A stretch of DNA of 64,000 nucleotides from Dicaeum eximium. Taxonomy: Eukaryota; Chordata; Aves; Passeriformes; Dicaeidae. The position numbers and the translations under genes were made by a program. Under the pieces are notes generated by a model, which was not told the origin of the DNA, did no database searches, and saw nothing but the letters and a program-made list of their open reading frames with translations. The stretch's first letter is position 1. Every line of letters begins with the position of its first letter. The stretch covers positions 252,936 through 316,935 of the forward strand of contig VWZP01002903.1 of assembly GCA_013396995.1 (NCBI GenBank), written 5' to 3'. Positions 35,691 to 49,250 of this stretch are shown piece after piece.

Positions 35691-36166
35691 ACAGAAAGCC
35701 AATAAGATGTGAAATACTTCTTCTGCTCTAGTGAGTGTCAGACAAAATCTTCCAGCTGAGGCCTTGCTGGCTTTGGGTATTGCATTTCAAAACTGATATC
35801 ACTCAATTTGAGAACTTCCAGAGCAGTGGAAATGATCAGAGAGAGGCGCAGGAAGCTTCGTCTGCAGGCAAGGCAAGGTAGGAGGGCAGCTCAGCCTGCT
35901 CAGGAATCAGGAAAATGAAACCAGCTTCGCTGGCATGAGCAAAATCCAGGCAAGGAAGGAACAGGGGCAGGGCTGTGATGCAGGAGAAACTGGGTAACAA
36001 AGCACAGGATGCTTCAAAATAATCCCTGGTTAAAATCATCAAAAGACTGCTGGTTTGGGAAAGAGAAAATTATGGAGAAAATGGGATTTCAGATATAAGA
36101 CACTGCTCCAAAGAGGCAGATGGCAACATGTTCTCCATGTTATGGACAAAGCACAGAGAAAGGCAA

Positions 36167-36570
36167 TGCCCTGGGAAGGCTGACCTAGAACAAAAACCAG
36201 ATGGAGTTAAAGAATAAAGAAGGCATTTATTAGGATCTCAAAGGATCCACCTTGGGCAGCACAAGAGCCCAGCCAGGGCTGCACCCAGGATGAACCAAAA
36301 TGGGCACAAAATGGACACCGGCCACGGGCTCTGTCACTTTGATCAGTTCTGCTCCATTTGCATCTTGGAGTTCATTGTCCATTTCCAGCTTTAGCCCATC
36401 AAGTCCCATCCTTCTTGTTTTTCTCTCTTCAATTCACTGTTATTATTTATGCTCTTGGGCCTGAAATTTGTATTGGTTGTCCTTGGTCTCCAGCTAGAGA
36501 AGGAATTGTTTTGTCTCCCTACTCTGTGAAGAGATCTCACCAACACTTAAATATGAAGCTCAGAACTACA
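36167..36570 (-). mobile_element. Avian endogenous retrovirus LTR (solo, minus strand)
   Basis: In reverse complement the right-hand end reads cctttgagatcctaataaatgcc, with the polyadenylation signal in place. It then runs through ctttaactccatctgg and tttttgttctaggtcagcc to ttcccagggca, a typical U5 end. Upstream are the stretches ccgtggccggtgtccatttt, gcaaatggagcagaactgatc and gggagacaaaacaattcc, which I recognise from abundant passerine ERV LTRs. The 5' edge of the LTR on the minus strand is uncertain (36550-36610). No internal gag or pol sequence is seen on either side, so it is probably a solo LTR. Confidence 0.75.
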
Positions 36571-36610
36571 CACTAAAGCAGCACAGAATTTGAAAAATAT
36601 CAAAGCTAAA

Positions 36611-39600
36611 ACTTAAGGCATCAAAGGAACTAAGAGTAATACAACACTAGGGCTCAAGAACAGGGCTGTTCTGTTGTGGAAAATAAAAGCACCAGAAACA
36701 ACTGTCTGAGACCCTCCATCAACATGGGAATTAACAGCAGGTTAAGCAGACATCTGCCAGGCACAGCTGATGGACCATGTAACTGAGTTCTGTCCAGCTC
36801 TTCTCCAAAAAAATCAAGCTGAGCCTCCATTTAACACGTGTGGTAATGCAAGGTGCTGATTCCTCTCTGCTCCACCCAAAGCAACACCCTCAACATCCCT
36901 GGCAGGTCATTCAGCATAAACACTAAACCAAGCAGCCCAAAACTTGCAGAGACCTTTTATTCTGGACTTTGCTAAATAGCCTTGCAGAAAAGTCCAGCAG
37001 AAGGATGAACCTCACTTCCCCTCTCCACAGAAACTGAAATGCTTAAACACCTGGAATTATGAAGCAAGATCCTCTTTTTTCTCTACTTGATTCCTACTCA
37101 CACCCTATATTGGTGTTTCAAATTTCTACCACTAAAGTAGAAGTTATCTCCTCAAGCACAAGATGAATCCCATTTATTTTTTTCCCAAATGCTCCTTTTT
37201 AAAAGCATTTCACATTGCTTGGAAGGCTTTCTATCCTAAAATTCACTGCCATGATGGGAGGGTTGCAATTTCTCATGCCTTGCTCAAACAGGAATGACTT
37301 CTTTTTTTAATTGGAAGAAAAAATGAATTTATTTGTTTTGAAAGCATTAATGTTTTGAATCTGGCAGGGAAAACTCCCTGAACCTATTTGCTCTCAGCAA
37401 AGCAACAAGTAATTTGGACTTGGACCTGCAGTCACATAGGGGGAAGATGCAGTGGAAGAATTTGCACTTTTGGCAGGAATCAAGGCCATTAAGGAGTGGG
37501 AAGCTTCATGCTTCTTTGATACTTTCTACATTTAATAAACCTGAAGTAAAGTTGAAACAATTGCTTCGGTCATACAGGAAGAAAATCAAGACTAATGGTG
37601 CACTGAATTCTAGGCACATTTTTTAGAATATTCCATTCAGAGCAAAAGGAACGTGTTCTGAAAAAAAAAAAGAGAAAAGCCCACCAGGTCTATTTTAAAA
37701 GTGGTTTATATTGTTGTTGTTGTTGTTGTTGTTGTTTGGGGTGGTTTTCTTAAAAGCAGAAGAAGAAAAACACCTCTAATCTTCTATATTACATAAAACA
37801 TGGTTTTCCACTCTGGTGTGGATAATGCATTTCCTCATAGAGTCTGGGGACATCCTAAACAGCAAAAATCTCATTTTCCTTTGCTTCCAACCTAGACCTT
37901 TCCAGTCATTGTTCCTATCTCCCAGGACCAGCATTAGGAGTAACATTTTTATTTGCACGAAGGGCTTCTCTGGTCACTTTTTGTTTTCATTACCTTGGTC
38001 TGACCTGAAGCTGCATGGCCAGAATTCACCTTGTGTCCTGCTTTGGTAAATCTGGATGCCAGGCTATAAACCCCTCCTGTAGATAATTCTCATCATGTGG
38101 ATGGAAAATTTAATAATTTTAGAGACACCCAAAATGAAGCTTTTAGAGAAACAAGGTGTTTAGGACTAAAATGCGTTTCAGCGTGATTTTATTGCACAAC
38201 TGAAAAGGCTGTGAAAAACTGAACAAGAAGCTGACTCATGCACCTGTATAATGACAAGAAGAAGCTCCTGTTTGATTTCTGCATTTTGAGCCAAAGCATA
38301 GGAAGCCATAAAAACAAACAGCTCCTTGCAACAGGCTCATAATGAAGCTGGGACCGTCCTCCCCTCTCTCTTTGCTTTCACAAGGAAGCGTTTGGGATCC
38401 TGGCACAAAACCTGCTCCAAACTATAAAATTCTGAGCATGATTTAACATGAAAATCTGAGGACATCATGGTTTTTGGAGGCTTCCTGTATGAAGCTGTAA
38501 TTTCCTACCAGCTCCTTGTTGGGAAAAGAGAGGCTGTGATTCTTTACTCCTGCTCTGGTTCAGCTGCTCGTAGGAAAAGAGGAATGGCCACGTTACTGGG
38601 CTGCGTATTAATTCTCTCCACTTCCCCTTCCTCTCTCCCCTGCTGCTGGTTATTGTCATCACTGACTGAGATAATACATGCTGGCATTTTTAGGAACACA
38701 AAAATATTTATAAAATCTGCCCTAATTAAAGTCTCCCAGAACGACCTGCCTTCCCTCCTTTCTCTCAAGACCTTTTTGCTAACTGGGTTTTCTGCATTTT
38801 CCAGCACCTTGTTCAGCACCTCTGGTGGTACTGCTAATGCTGCTGTGAAGAAAACTAATTTACCTGCTTTTTCCTTCTAAGAAAAAAAGCATGCAAGTCG
38901 CTTTTAAATGCCAGAATAACAACAGCAGCTTTGTGATCTCAAAATGAGCATGAGAGATACATGTAGCTCGCTGCAATAAAGCAGGAAGGAATAGATACCC
39001 CTACAAATTAACCAGCAGGTTAAAAGACAGGAATTTGAAGTTTTTGCTAACATACCAGCTTTGATCCTGAAGAACAAAAAAAAAAAAAAACCTGGTTTAC
39101 AGAATATTAATATGCATCTTCCATGTGTGCAGGGAAGTGCTTTACTTGCCAGTACCACGCAGCCAGCCTGTAACACAACATCTGTAACCATGTCAAATGC
39201 AACATGCAAAGAACTTTTTTTAGGCAATGAATTAATAGCCAAGGAGAGACACTGAAGACTCATTTGCTCATAAAATTCAGACTCTAGAGAGCAAAAGGTA
39301 GGAAAAAAATAACCCCACAACAAACCACGTGTGTTAGCCAAGCTGAGCACTGAGGGCACTGCAAAGTTAACTCCAAGAGATCAGCACTTCTGCTGTAGGT
39401 TTTGCACATAAACCAAACTCTAACAGATCACTGGCTACTGCTGACACGATGAGTCTATCCCCAAAATCAGGAGGAAAGCCCTTCCTTGAAATCATGCCCA
39501 TTTTTGTGAAGCTCCTTCAAAGCAATTAAACCCACCTTAATTTGAGACCCACACAGGATGGGACTGTAAAATGATGTTTCATTTGGTGCTTCACAGAATA

Positions 39601-41856
39601 TAGAGACAACTTCTAAAAGGGGATAAGCTCTTAATGAAAGGAGGTGTGAGTGCTTTCTAAACTTTCATTCTCTCCTAATCAGTATCAAGAATAAGTGAAA
39701 TCAGAGGTGGGGTCACTGCTCCAGGGAAGCCCCTTCCCAGAAAGAAAATTATCCCAGTACATAATGCAGAAAAAAACCTCATGTGACAACTCCAGCAACG
39801 CCTACAACCCCCTTCTATCTCAGCCAGTCTTTTTGTGAAAAGAGGATCCATTTAACAGAACATATCTACTATTTCTGAGCCACTCCAATTCCAAAAGGAA
39901 AAATAATACATTAATCTCCCGTGCATGTGGTAGGACTTGGGAGGCCACTTAGGAATCTTTCCTGAAGAAAAGTGCTCTATAAATATAAAATATGTAATTG
40001 ACACCTCAATGACCCTATCATGGGGAGCTATTGAGGGAAAGTCTCTTCTCCAGCTGCATGGAAGCAGTTCCCATCATCCTTTTTGGTACAGAAAGAGTAA
40101 GTTTTCATCATCATTGAAAATAATGTACTTTTTAGGGACATCAATTCAGAAATCTGCTTGATGACCTTTACATTTTGATTATAATAGCCTTTTTGAAATT
40201 ATATATACATTTTTATTGGTGTATTTAAAATGCTATTGAAGATGAGATGAACAGCAGTTAAAAGAGAATGAAATCAGTATGGTTATCTATGCAGGTAATC
40301 AGACAACTTTTTTTAAGGCTTCCTCTTTTAACTTTAAGGGTTTGGGGATTTTTGGGGATTTTGTTTTTGTTTTTGTTTTGTTTAGCACGAGGTAAAATTT
40401 CTGTTCTAAGCTATCTTATGTCACAAAATTTCCAGAATGGCACAGTTCTGTATCACATAAAGTCCTTTATAAAACAGAACTGAAGAAGATACCAGAAAAA
40501 GAGTTAATCCCATTAAAAGACCTTAGAAATGAGGCCCCTTGCAAACTGAAAAAGGAAGTGATGTTCAAACACAGGTTTCTTCAGTAATAACAAAATAATG
40601 TGCAAGTAATTAGGATTTTGGTGTTTATTGCTGCATGTCAGTATGTTAAGTACTCCCACTATAAACGCTCTCAGGATCACTAAAAGGATCTTTCCCACAA
40701 ATGAAACACATTTTTAAGTGAGTCTCAATATCACTGCTAGAAAAAAATCTGGTTGGCAGAAGGACTGGGATTATACAGAAAGAGGAAAACTCCTACAAAT
40801 TTCAACCGACAAAGAAACATGATGTTAATAAAAAGGGGATTTGTTTGAGAAATTGTCCTTTTATCAGCAGTAAAAGTGCTGCAATTTTAAGATGTTGCTC
40901 AATCATTTTTTCAGGAAACTGTTTGAAAGTACTCTCTAATAAAAATATAACCAATAATAGAAGTATGTTGTAGCAACTAAAAGGGTATTAAAATTGTGCT
41001 TTTGTTAGTTCTGAGTTAAGGAACAATGGCAGGATTAGCAGGAAACTATTACGAAATTAATCTGATTAATGCCTTATAAATAATGAAGCTGTACTTAAAA
41101 GGGTCCACAAGCTCCACCATGTCAGAACATGGGTCTAACACATGATGCAAGACTTTTAAAAAGGAGGATATTTTCCCTACTAATTAAACAGCAAAAACTG
41201 AATCCTCCCAAAAATCAAGTAAGAACAAACAGGGAAGGGAAAAAAACAGTATGACTTGTAAAAACACAATAAAATTAACTGTAACCAGCTCCACCCTCCT
41301 CACAGTCAGTCTCAGAGGAAAGAGCAGGACTTTATTCTTGTCGTGTTGCACACTGTCACAATTTCTCCACACACAAATACCTCTTCCCCCTGATTTTTTT
41401 GTTAGAAGGATGCAAAACCCTTCTGAGCAGAGCAGCAGCATGGGCAGAAGGACAGTCCCTTCACAAGGAAAAATCACTTTTGGGCACAGCCTTCATCCAG
41501 CTCTGTTCAAAGCCACAGACAAAAACCCATTTTAGTGATTTCAGGTCCGTTTTATGGACCATGGTAAAACCCAGCTAAATGCTGTTCATGTCCTCCTTGC
41601 TAAAGTAAGTCTAAAATCAGGGATTACAGCAATCATTCCAACTGCAGTGAAATGAACTGGGATAAAGCTGGCAGACCAGTTTCCAGTCTGAATGCTGGTC
41701 CCAGTACTGAATGAATCTTGGGGGTGCTATTCTGGCAGTTTGGCCCTGGCTCTAAAAAAACTACTTTGAGACAGAAAAAATAAAAAACCCAAACCACCCT
41801 AACAACCTTTTCTTTTTTTAAAAAGTAAAGCAAGATTTGTTGTGAAGAGTAAAATT
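36611..41856. other. Intronic sequence with small simple repeats only
   Basis: Contains (TTG)n at about 37711-37737, a 15-A run at 39076-39090 and a T/G-rich run with gttttt units near 40345-40383. Frames of up to 151 codons here show no recognisable domain. Confidence 0.5.
37711..37737. repeat. (TTG)n microsatellite
   Basis: About nine ttg units. Confidence 0.95.
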
Positions 41857-41980
41857 ATAGAATCACAGATGGTTTGGGTTGGAAGGGACCTTAAAACCAT
41901 CTTGTTCCACCCCCCTGTCATGGGCAGGGAGTCCTTCCACTAGCCCAGGTTGCTCCAAGGCCCATCCCACCCGGCCTTTC
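41857..41980 (-). mobile_element. CR1 LINE 3' end fragment
   Basis: The plus strand reads tagaatcacagatggtttgg, then gttggaagggaccttaaaac, then tgtcatgggcagggag, and ccactagcccaggttgctcc. This is the reverse complement of the CR1 3' end. Truncated after about 120 bp. Confidence 0.95.
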
Positions 41981-42659
41981 CCCTCCTGCTCACAGTGGGG
42001 GGAAGCTCCATCACTACCAAAATTATATTTTGCATTGTGAGTGGTATTCAGGATCCTGAAAAATAAGGCTGATTTTGAACAACACCCATAATAAATGACA
42101 GCTACCCAAACTCACTTTTTGAATAAACCAAAATCAGGGAAGAGAAAACAATTTAAAAGTTCCCACCATCAAATCTCTTCACAAGGAAGAGCTGCATTAT
42201 TGAAATCCCAACTGTGGCTCCTCTCCTTTCACAGCCACGAGTAACAACCACCACTGCAGGAGCTGCCACGGCCCTCATGGAGCCCTGACATGTTCTTCTC
42301 TCCCAACAGGAGATGGATTGAGCTGTCCTTGCCCACAGCCACAACACCTCCAACGCTGCGGTGTTAATCCCCAAATCCTGCTGGCTCAGAGTTATCCACG
42401 TCCTGCAAACACCCCAGGCTCCATCTCCTGCTGACTCACGGGCAGCTCTCACCCTTGCATTGCTTTTTTGGAGTTACTCAGCCGCAGTCCTGGTGCCCAG
42501 CTGGGCCACCAGGCTACCTAAACCAGGACATGGGACAGACACAAGTCACCTTGCTGAACCTACAGACCCCACTCTGTTCCAGCAGCTTGAGGAGGAGGAA
42601 CTGCTTCACCCCTTGCAATCACCCGCCCCACTAACACCCCTCAGATCTAACTGAGCCTT

Positions 42660-42780
42660 CAATTACAGAATATTCTGAGCTGAAGGGACCCACAAGGATC
42701 ATTGAGTCCAACTCTTCAGTGAATGGCCCAACCAGGAGCCAAACCCACCCTGCTCTGAGCAGCTGAGCCAATCTCAGGGT
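42660..42780 (-). mobile_element. CR1 LINE 3' end fragment, different subfamily
   Basis: The plus strand reads attacagaatattctgagctg, then aagggacccacaaggatcat, then tgagtccaactc. The acccacaaggatcattgagt version differs from the accttaaagatcat version of the other copies, so it belongs to another CR1 subfamily. Confidence 0.88.
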
Positions 42781-43054
42781 CATTGTTTAAAACATCGAGT
42801 TAAAAAGAGGAGGGAATTCAAGTCCTGCTCTGAATTATCACCAAGCCACTGCCAGGACCTCAAACAGATCTCTGAACTTGCATGTAAGTAATTATTTTCC
42901 AATGGGATACAACTATGCTGGAGTTTAAGAAGGTCTGGAGGGAAGGTGGTGTGAAGTACTGAACATGATCATTATTCAAGAGACACTAAAATTGGAGAGA
43001 AGTTATTTCTGTCCCCACACAATGGGTCAGATTAAAAGGAACCTCACTGTGTCA

Positions 43055-43155
43055 CCTGGTGCAGCAGGGTCATCCCAGAGCACATGGCACAGGATTGTGT
43101 CCAGGCAGTCCTTGAACACCTCCCATGAGGGAGACTCTACAACCTCTCCACTCAA
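43055..43155 (-). mobile_element. CR1 LINE fragment without its 3' tail
   Basis: The plus strand reads gcagcagggtcatcccagag, cacatggcacaggattg, gtccaggcagtccttgaacacc and gagggagactctacaacctc. This matches the CR1 3' region just inside the terminal tail, in reverse complement. It may be the continuation of the 42660 copy after an insertion or rearrangement, or a separate copy. Confidence 0.8.
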
Positions 43156-43265
43156 ATGCTATTTATTTACTCTTTAAAACCCAAGACACCACCTTCATCT
43201 CAAAACCACCTCGCTATTTCATGTATACTTCCTATTGTTCCTACAATTTGCTGTACAGCTCCTGC

Positions 43266-43292
43266 AAAAATCTCCTTCCAAAGGAGATTTTT
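43266..43292. repeat. Perfect hairpin, 12-bp stem and 3-nt loop
   Basis: aaaaatctcctt and aaggagattttt are exact reverse complements separated by cca. No T-run terminator context applies in a vertebrate intron; function unknown. Confidence 0.9.
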
Positions 43293-43520
43293 CTTCCATC
43301 CATCCTCAGACATCATTCAAATGAGTTCACAAAGAAAACAGTACAGAGAAGCAGCACTTTGGAAGTTATCCCACACTTCCAGTGCTGCCACCCAAATAAA
43401 CAAGTGCCTTCCTTAAAGGCAGCTCCTGGGCAAGGCTGCAGGGGGGAAACAGAATCTTCTGATAGGTCATCTCAGGATCTTGCAGAACCACAAAGCTCAA
43501 CAGGCTATTTCATATTTATA

Positions 43521-43534
43521 CATATATATATATA
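43521..43534. repeat. Short (AT)n run
   Basis: Alternating at units within catatatatatataat. Confidence 0.9.
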
Positions 43535-46500
43535 ATATTTGGATTCTGAAAGTTTGGTAATATTCTTCCCATTCCTTGTCTTACCACTGAGAAAGGTGAA
43601 TCTGGTCAATGAAGACAATTCTTCAAATTATAAAAAATCTGGTAAATTACATTAATAGCAAAAGAGGAAGATGCTTGGAGTTACAGCTGCTGCATTAAAA
43701 TGACAGAGGGATGTGGAAATATTACTTGAGAATACTTAATGAGAATGAACATTATTTTTAACAATGTACCCCAAAAATACTTTGCTAACAAAGCAAATGT
43801 CAATAAATGCTCCAGTGGCCTTGGCCAGTTTGGCTCTGAGCTAGCTTTAGTGGGGCTGATCCCCTCCAGTACTGTAATCCCATTTAAACACAGATTTTTG
43901 ACAGCACTGGTCTAAATTTGCTTGGAAGGAACTGGGATTTTACAACAAGAAATTACTCTGAGTCATGGAAGACAAAAATTGCAGAATGCCACTTACCAGA
44001 AAAAAAACCTCGTGGTGCCACATTGCTGCCTCTCTGGGCATGAGCCAGATGCCAAAAGGAGGAGGTGTAAAGGGGGTGGGTGTATATATATGTGTGTATA
44101 TATATATAAACATTACTTCTTTATAGGCTATTGCTGTTGTGCCAATCAAGAAAAGTGCAAATATTTAATTTTGGAAAGTTTTACAGAGTAAGAATTTTGC
44201 ATTTCATGCCCATGGAATTCATCAACTCTGGCTAAGGACAGAGTGAAAATCCATGGTAGTTACAGTAGTTCTGGCAGTTTCATTAATGACAGTTATAAGT
44301 CATAATCAAAGTACAAAATTTATTTTTTTGCAGTTGGAATTAAACCAAAGTATTAATCCTAAGGATGTTACCTGGGAACTTAAAGTAAAGCTACAACAAT
44401 AAAAACCCATCAGCAAATGTGTTTCAATGAACTCCCAACATAACCAATCTTCTTGTCAAAACCACTATCTACCACCGAATTAAAATACCCAATGATCTGG
44501 CCCTGGAGCAAATGTTTGGAGAAATACGGGGTAGCACATTAATTCAGTTCTCCATATCAGATTATTAATAGGTGACAAACCAGGAATTCATTATGGCAGT
44601 GAAACAAGTTCAGGAAGAGATAATCACATTAGCTGAATACTGACAGATAAAAGCTGGGCAGGATCTCAGAAGCCCAGAGCATGGAAATAACCTCCTGTTA
44701 GAGCCCTCATCCCAATCAAGGTGTTCCAGAGCACATCCAACAACTACAGAGCCATCCTCTGCATGGGAAAATGCCACAGGTTAGCCAGGCTGTGCCTCTG
44801 CCACCTGCACTACAACACTGAAAGCTGAGAAATAATTTGAAATGCATTATTCTGTCACGTAGATTAAGTCAGTAATTTCTCGTCTCAATTGCCCGTAACT
44901 CCCTGAATTTGGTTGTGGAATATTTGAGAAACCTGATGCAAGAGAAGCCAAAAAAAGAAATGAAGTATTTAAATATGGAACCAGGTGTTTGTTTGGAACC
45001 AGATACTGACAGGACAGCAAATGCAACAGTCTGAAAGGTCCCATAAACCAAGTGCTGGAGAAGAAGAAAAAGCTGGGAATTTATTTGCAGTACTGACTTA
45101 ATCCCCCAACAAGAACCTTCATTTAAGTGCAGACACAGTTTTGATCAATTTAAAGATGATCTTTTTGGGTTTTGTCCCCCCTTTGATCTGTGTTAAACTA
45201 TATTTAAACCAAGCACAACTCCAGATCTCCTCTATTTCCATGCTACCCCTGCAATAATCAGATGAGAATTTTCCAGGATGATCCGTAACTCTCCTTACAA
45301 CAGCAATTTAGTGGAGCAAAAATAACAGAATAAGGGACAGAAATGACAGAATAAGAAGCAGAAAAACAGTGCAAAAATGGTGATTTTGCTATGGGAAGTT
45401 GGGATTTGCCACTTCAAATTAGTGGGAGCTGTGAAGTGGCATTAGTGACAAGGGGAATCCAATAACTGGGGTTGATTTCCCGAGTGCTCCGGCGAGTTAA
45501 GGATAGCTCTGGAGGGAGCAGGGACATTTTCTGGTGCTGCAGGGACACCACGGAGCAGCGACCCCCAGGAATGATGTGAGAGAGCAGAGGCAGCAGAACT
45601 TCACTGCTCAGCCCGTTACGGGAAATCCACACGGAAATTCAGAGATAAAAGGGATAGGAGGGAGGAGAATACTCAACCTACCAGGAAATAAAAAAGGGTC
45701 ATCGTTTCACCCACTAAAACAAGTCACTTATAGCCCAAATTCAACAAGATTCTTATCACTAACCCTTGATTTTAAGCAGAAGTATTTAATTAATTTGGCA
45801 GAGCTACACAATGCCTTCCTGAGCGATAGCCAGCTCCCCTCTTGGGTTCCTTCTGTAATCATTTCCTTTGATTAACTTGACTGTATTTACTCAAATTAAC
45901 CCATGTATTTCATACATGTTGCAACAAATTAGAAGAGAAGAATTAAAAAGCAGTCTGCCAACTTAAAAACTGAGTGAGTGGAACTTCTTGAATTAAAGCA
46001 GACAGAGTTATTAGCTGATTATTATATGGAGAACGTTCAGAAGAGAGAACATGCCCTTTCCATTTTCATTTTGTATTACTAGTGATTACATGATATATCT
46101 TAAATTATAATTTGAGGTAAAACTATGATTAAAAATAATTTAAATATTGCACAACAAGTTAATTGCTCTGGAATTTCTTCATCTTTGTTCCTGTTCTTTA
46201 ATTCAAAGATGCTGTGTTCAGGGTATCTGATCCAGGAGTCTCACCTGAGGTGGGGGGCAAGGACCCTCAAGCCCTTCCCTTCGTGGTCTTTACCACAACA
46301 GGGGACAAGGGGACACCATCAGGTGCCACTTTTACATATCCCACATTTGTGCAAAGCATTCGTGCGTGCTCTGGGGCAGAGCTGCAAGGCAGTTCCCCTT
46401 TCCCACAAAACCTTTCACAATTAAAAAGGAAAAACAGAGTAAAGGAAATGACCAAGCCTCTCCCAGCCATCTAAACTGGTGCAGTACAAGGAAGGAGAGA

Positions 46501-46736
46501 GGGAAACCAGTGCCTGCTTGGTCACTGCCACAAACCAAATGTGTTTAATTACAAATCCTTGTGTTTTCAGGATTAGACTGACTTTTCTGAAAAAGTCCAA
46601 AAAGCCTTCATGACTTCAGTTATATTCAGGAGAAGATGTTCACCTTGAAGCTATAGCCTCCCTTTGCACTGCAAGTGGAAAAGCTTTTACAATGGAAACC
46701 ACCTCAGTGAATCAGAGTTAAACCCTCTGTCAGGGC
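43535..46736. other. Intronic sequence, one small CpG cluster
   Basis: About eight CpGs fall in 150 bp near 45480-45640 (cccgagtgctccggcgag, cggagcagcgac, cccgttacggg), against a CpG-poor background. No exon or known repeat is recognised there. Confidence 0.4.
44081..44108. repeat. (TA/TG)n dinucleotide repeat
   Basis: Alternating ta and tg units follow a G-rich stretch (agggggtggg). Confidence 0.9.
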
Positions 46737-47348
46737 ATGGACAGCTCTTGTTTAATTCCACAGCATCACTGCAGAAAAGGGATCCTGAAACAAACCCTCA
46801 GGTCCTCAGGAATCCTCAGGAAATTCAGATCCTCAACCCAGACCTCTTTTCAGGCAATTTCCCAGTTAAAACTTTATAAAACTTTAGAACATCTTCCCAT
46901 GAACAGCCATTTTGGTCAACTGGAACTCCAAGACAGCTCTTTCATGAGAACCTTTCCCAAATACCTGTGCTTGGGGAATACTGCACTTCCAGCTTGGAGG
47001 CCAATAACAGGCTTACACATGATAAGATGGAGCCAACCCAGAATAAGGCAGTTGGTGAAATTCAAGAGTCCTGTCAGGACCTGCTCGCTTCAGTCGATGA
47101 GAAAAGCAAGAACTTCAGGCAACTTTCTGCAGTTGGGGTCAAATCAGGGGAAAGGAGAAGCTGCAAGCTTGGCTGAGTTTTTCAATGCAACCACAGAGAA
47201 TTGGTCTCCTCAGATGAAGCAAAGAAGGAATAAAGCAGTGGCTATGTCCCTGTGCAAGGGGAGAAACCATCCCAGCTCAGGAACTCTGCTGAAAGTACTT
47301 CTGTTCAATTTTTATAGGGAGTTTTATCCTGCAGGATCTGGCTCTTGA
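46737..47348 (+). other. 203-codon open reading frame, unknown, probably not a gene
   Basis: This is the longest N-free ATG-to-stop frame in the window. The translation is basic and Ser/Leu/Gln-rich, has no signal peptide, membrane segment or motif I recognise, and lies antisense to CUX1. No promoter, CpG island or poly-A signal with clear placement was seen. A frame this long is somewhat unusual by chance for this base composition but not decisive. Listed so that it can be tested. Confidence 0.12.
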
Positions 47349-47776
47349 GAAACACGTTACACAAGCACGTGCGGATAATCCCACGTAGGATTACTGATCA
47401 CTTTGCCAGTCTTTAATTAAATACCTCACTTTTAAGCACAAACAGATATAAAACTATCTGCAAGCAAGGGGTAAGAGTACAGGGGCAGTGCAGGTGAGAC
47501 CATCTCCTACAGCAGCACTGCAGCTTCATCTGCTTAAACCAGCACGGAGATTCTACCCAGAGGTTTGTTTTTCTAGTTTTTCCTCTACTGTGCCTTTCTA
47601 CTTTGCTACTTTACATGGATTTAAGAGAAGCAGCAAGAATAAGTACAAACTGGAGTATTATAAACTAACTTCTTGTATAAATAAGGCACCAAAATTACTC
47701 AGAACTACCGACCTGACGAAAACAATACTAAAACTTTAACCATCTCCATGGAAAGAAAACACCACCATTAATTTTG

Positions 47777-47800
47777 CAAACAAAACAAAACAAAACAAAA
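47777..47800. repeat. (CAAAA)n microsatellite
   Basis: Four to five caaaa units. Confidence 0.93.
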
Positions 47801-49250
47801 TCTTAAGATGTTAAATGTCTGGTAAGAGACAAACCCATAAGAGACTCATGATGATGCTGATCTGATTAGTTGGAATCACTAAAGATTTGAGGAGGGAGAT
47901 GGTCAAACAGAGAGGCCAGGCCAGGAGGAAGTGCTGCACTTCCCTGAGAAACAGATTTTCTGTGTCCATTTGGTTCTTAAACCTCTGCTCAGCCTCACTC
48001 ACCATTCTTAAGAGAGAAGGTATTATCTTGTCCTGCCAGCCATGGAAAATTCCACACCTTTGCAGATGAAATCTCTGCTTGGAACTGGCTGGTTCATACA
48101 GCAGTGAGTGCTACTGTTTGATCGATGCTGCACAGAGCTCCACTCTTTGCCAGGGTAAGGGTTAATTACCACTGATGGTCAGCAAATACAAGCTTCATCC
48201 TCCAGGCATTTGCAATCCATATTAATGACAGTGCTTCTAGCAGACAGGTTCTTAGAAAGTCCTGTTTGACCCTTCCTGCTCCTCAGCACAATGGAAGAGA
48301 ATAAAACAAAAGGCATCTCAGCTGAAGTTGGACTCAAGAGCTCCTGCCTGGTTCTCACAGTGCCAGAAGCCAGAACTAAACATGTGGAACTGTAACCTGT
48401 AATAATTCTAACAGGACAGAAAACACAGACAATAAACATTCAACATCATACAGAACTTGTGCTGTCATCCCTGGCAGAATTTCCCCAGCACAGAGATGTC
48501 CTGGATGTGGACTCTTCCCCACAGAAAGTTCCCTTTTGTTCCCGCTGCCATCTCATGCCCTGCTCAATAATCAGGAAACTCCAGCTCCTGCTAAACATTT
48601 CTCCTTCACAGGGAGGTTTTTTTGGGAATTCCAGCCTCTGGCTTGGTTTCCTGTATTGCCAGGTCCAACCTAAGAACCAGAATAAACACAGAATATTCGG
48701 ATTGTTCAGTAGTCCCAGCAGAAAAGTTGCTTTTAAAAGTCCAAACAAGATTTTCACTATACAGATTCAGTGATTTCTTCCTCCAAAAGAAGGTGTCAGA
48801 GGATATGGGGCAGAAAGCAATTTACTGGCATCACTGAGGATAGATTTGAAACAAATCCAGGTAAGTGGGCAAGAATCTACCATCAGCCATTAATATAAAG
48901 ACTTAAGAGTAAATTCAAAGTAAACAACAAACCAGCAAATTCTGTAAAACAAAATACCAAATGTACACAACTAGGAAGCTTCCTCAAAGTAATAAAGATG
49001 TTTTCCACAATGAAAAAGATTTAATATTTTTGGTAAATTCCCGATTATAGATTATCAACCCGAAGAATTTAATTTTTTAGAAAGTAACTGATAATGTGTG
49101 AACAACCTGGTTTTCACTGTTCTCAAGGTACCTTGAACCACCTCCTAACTGGCTCAGGCATAAACAGAAAGGTGCAGCTGAAATTTTAAAAGCCTGAAGA
49201 TTTACTGATGGCAAGACCACAGATTTCCAACAATCTGTTCTCTCTGGAAA

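Noticed and set aside
43266..43292. 12-bp hairpin as a microRNA precursor
   Set aside because: The stem is far too short for a pre-miRNA (about 30 bp of pairing expected).
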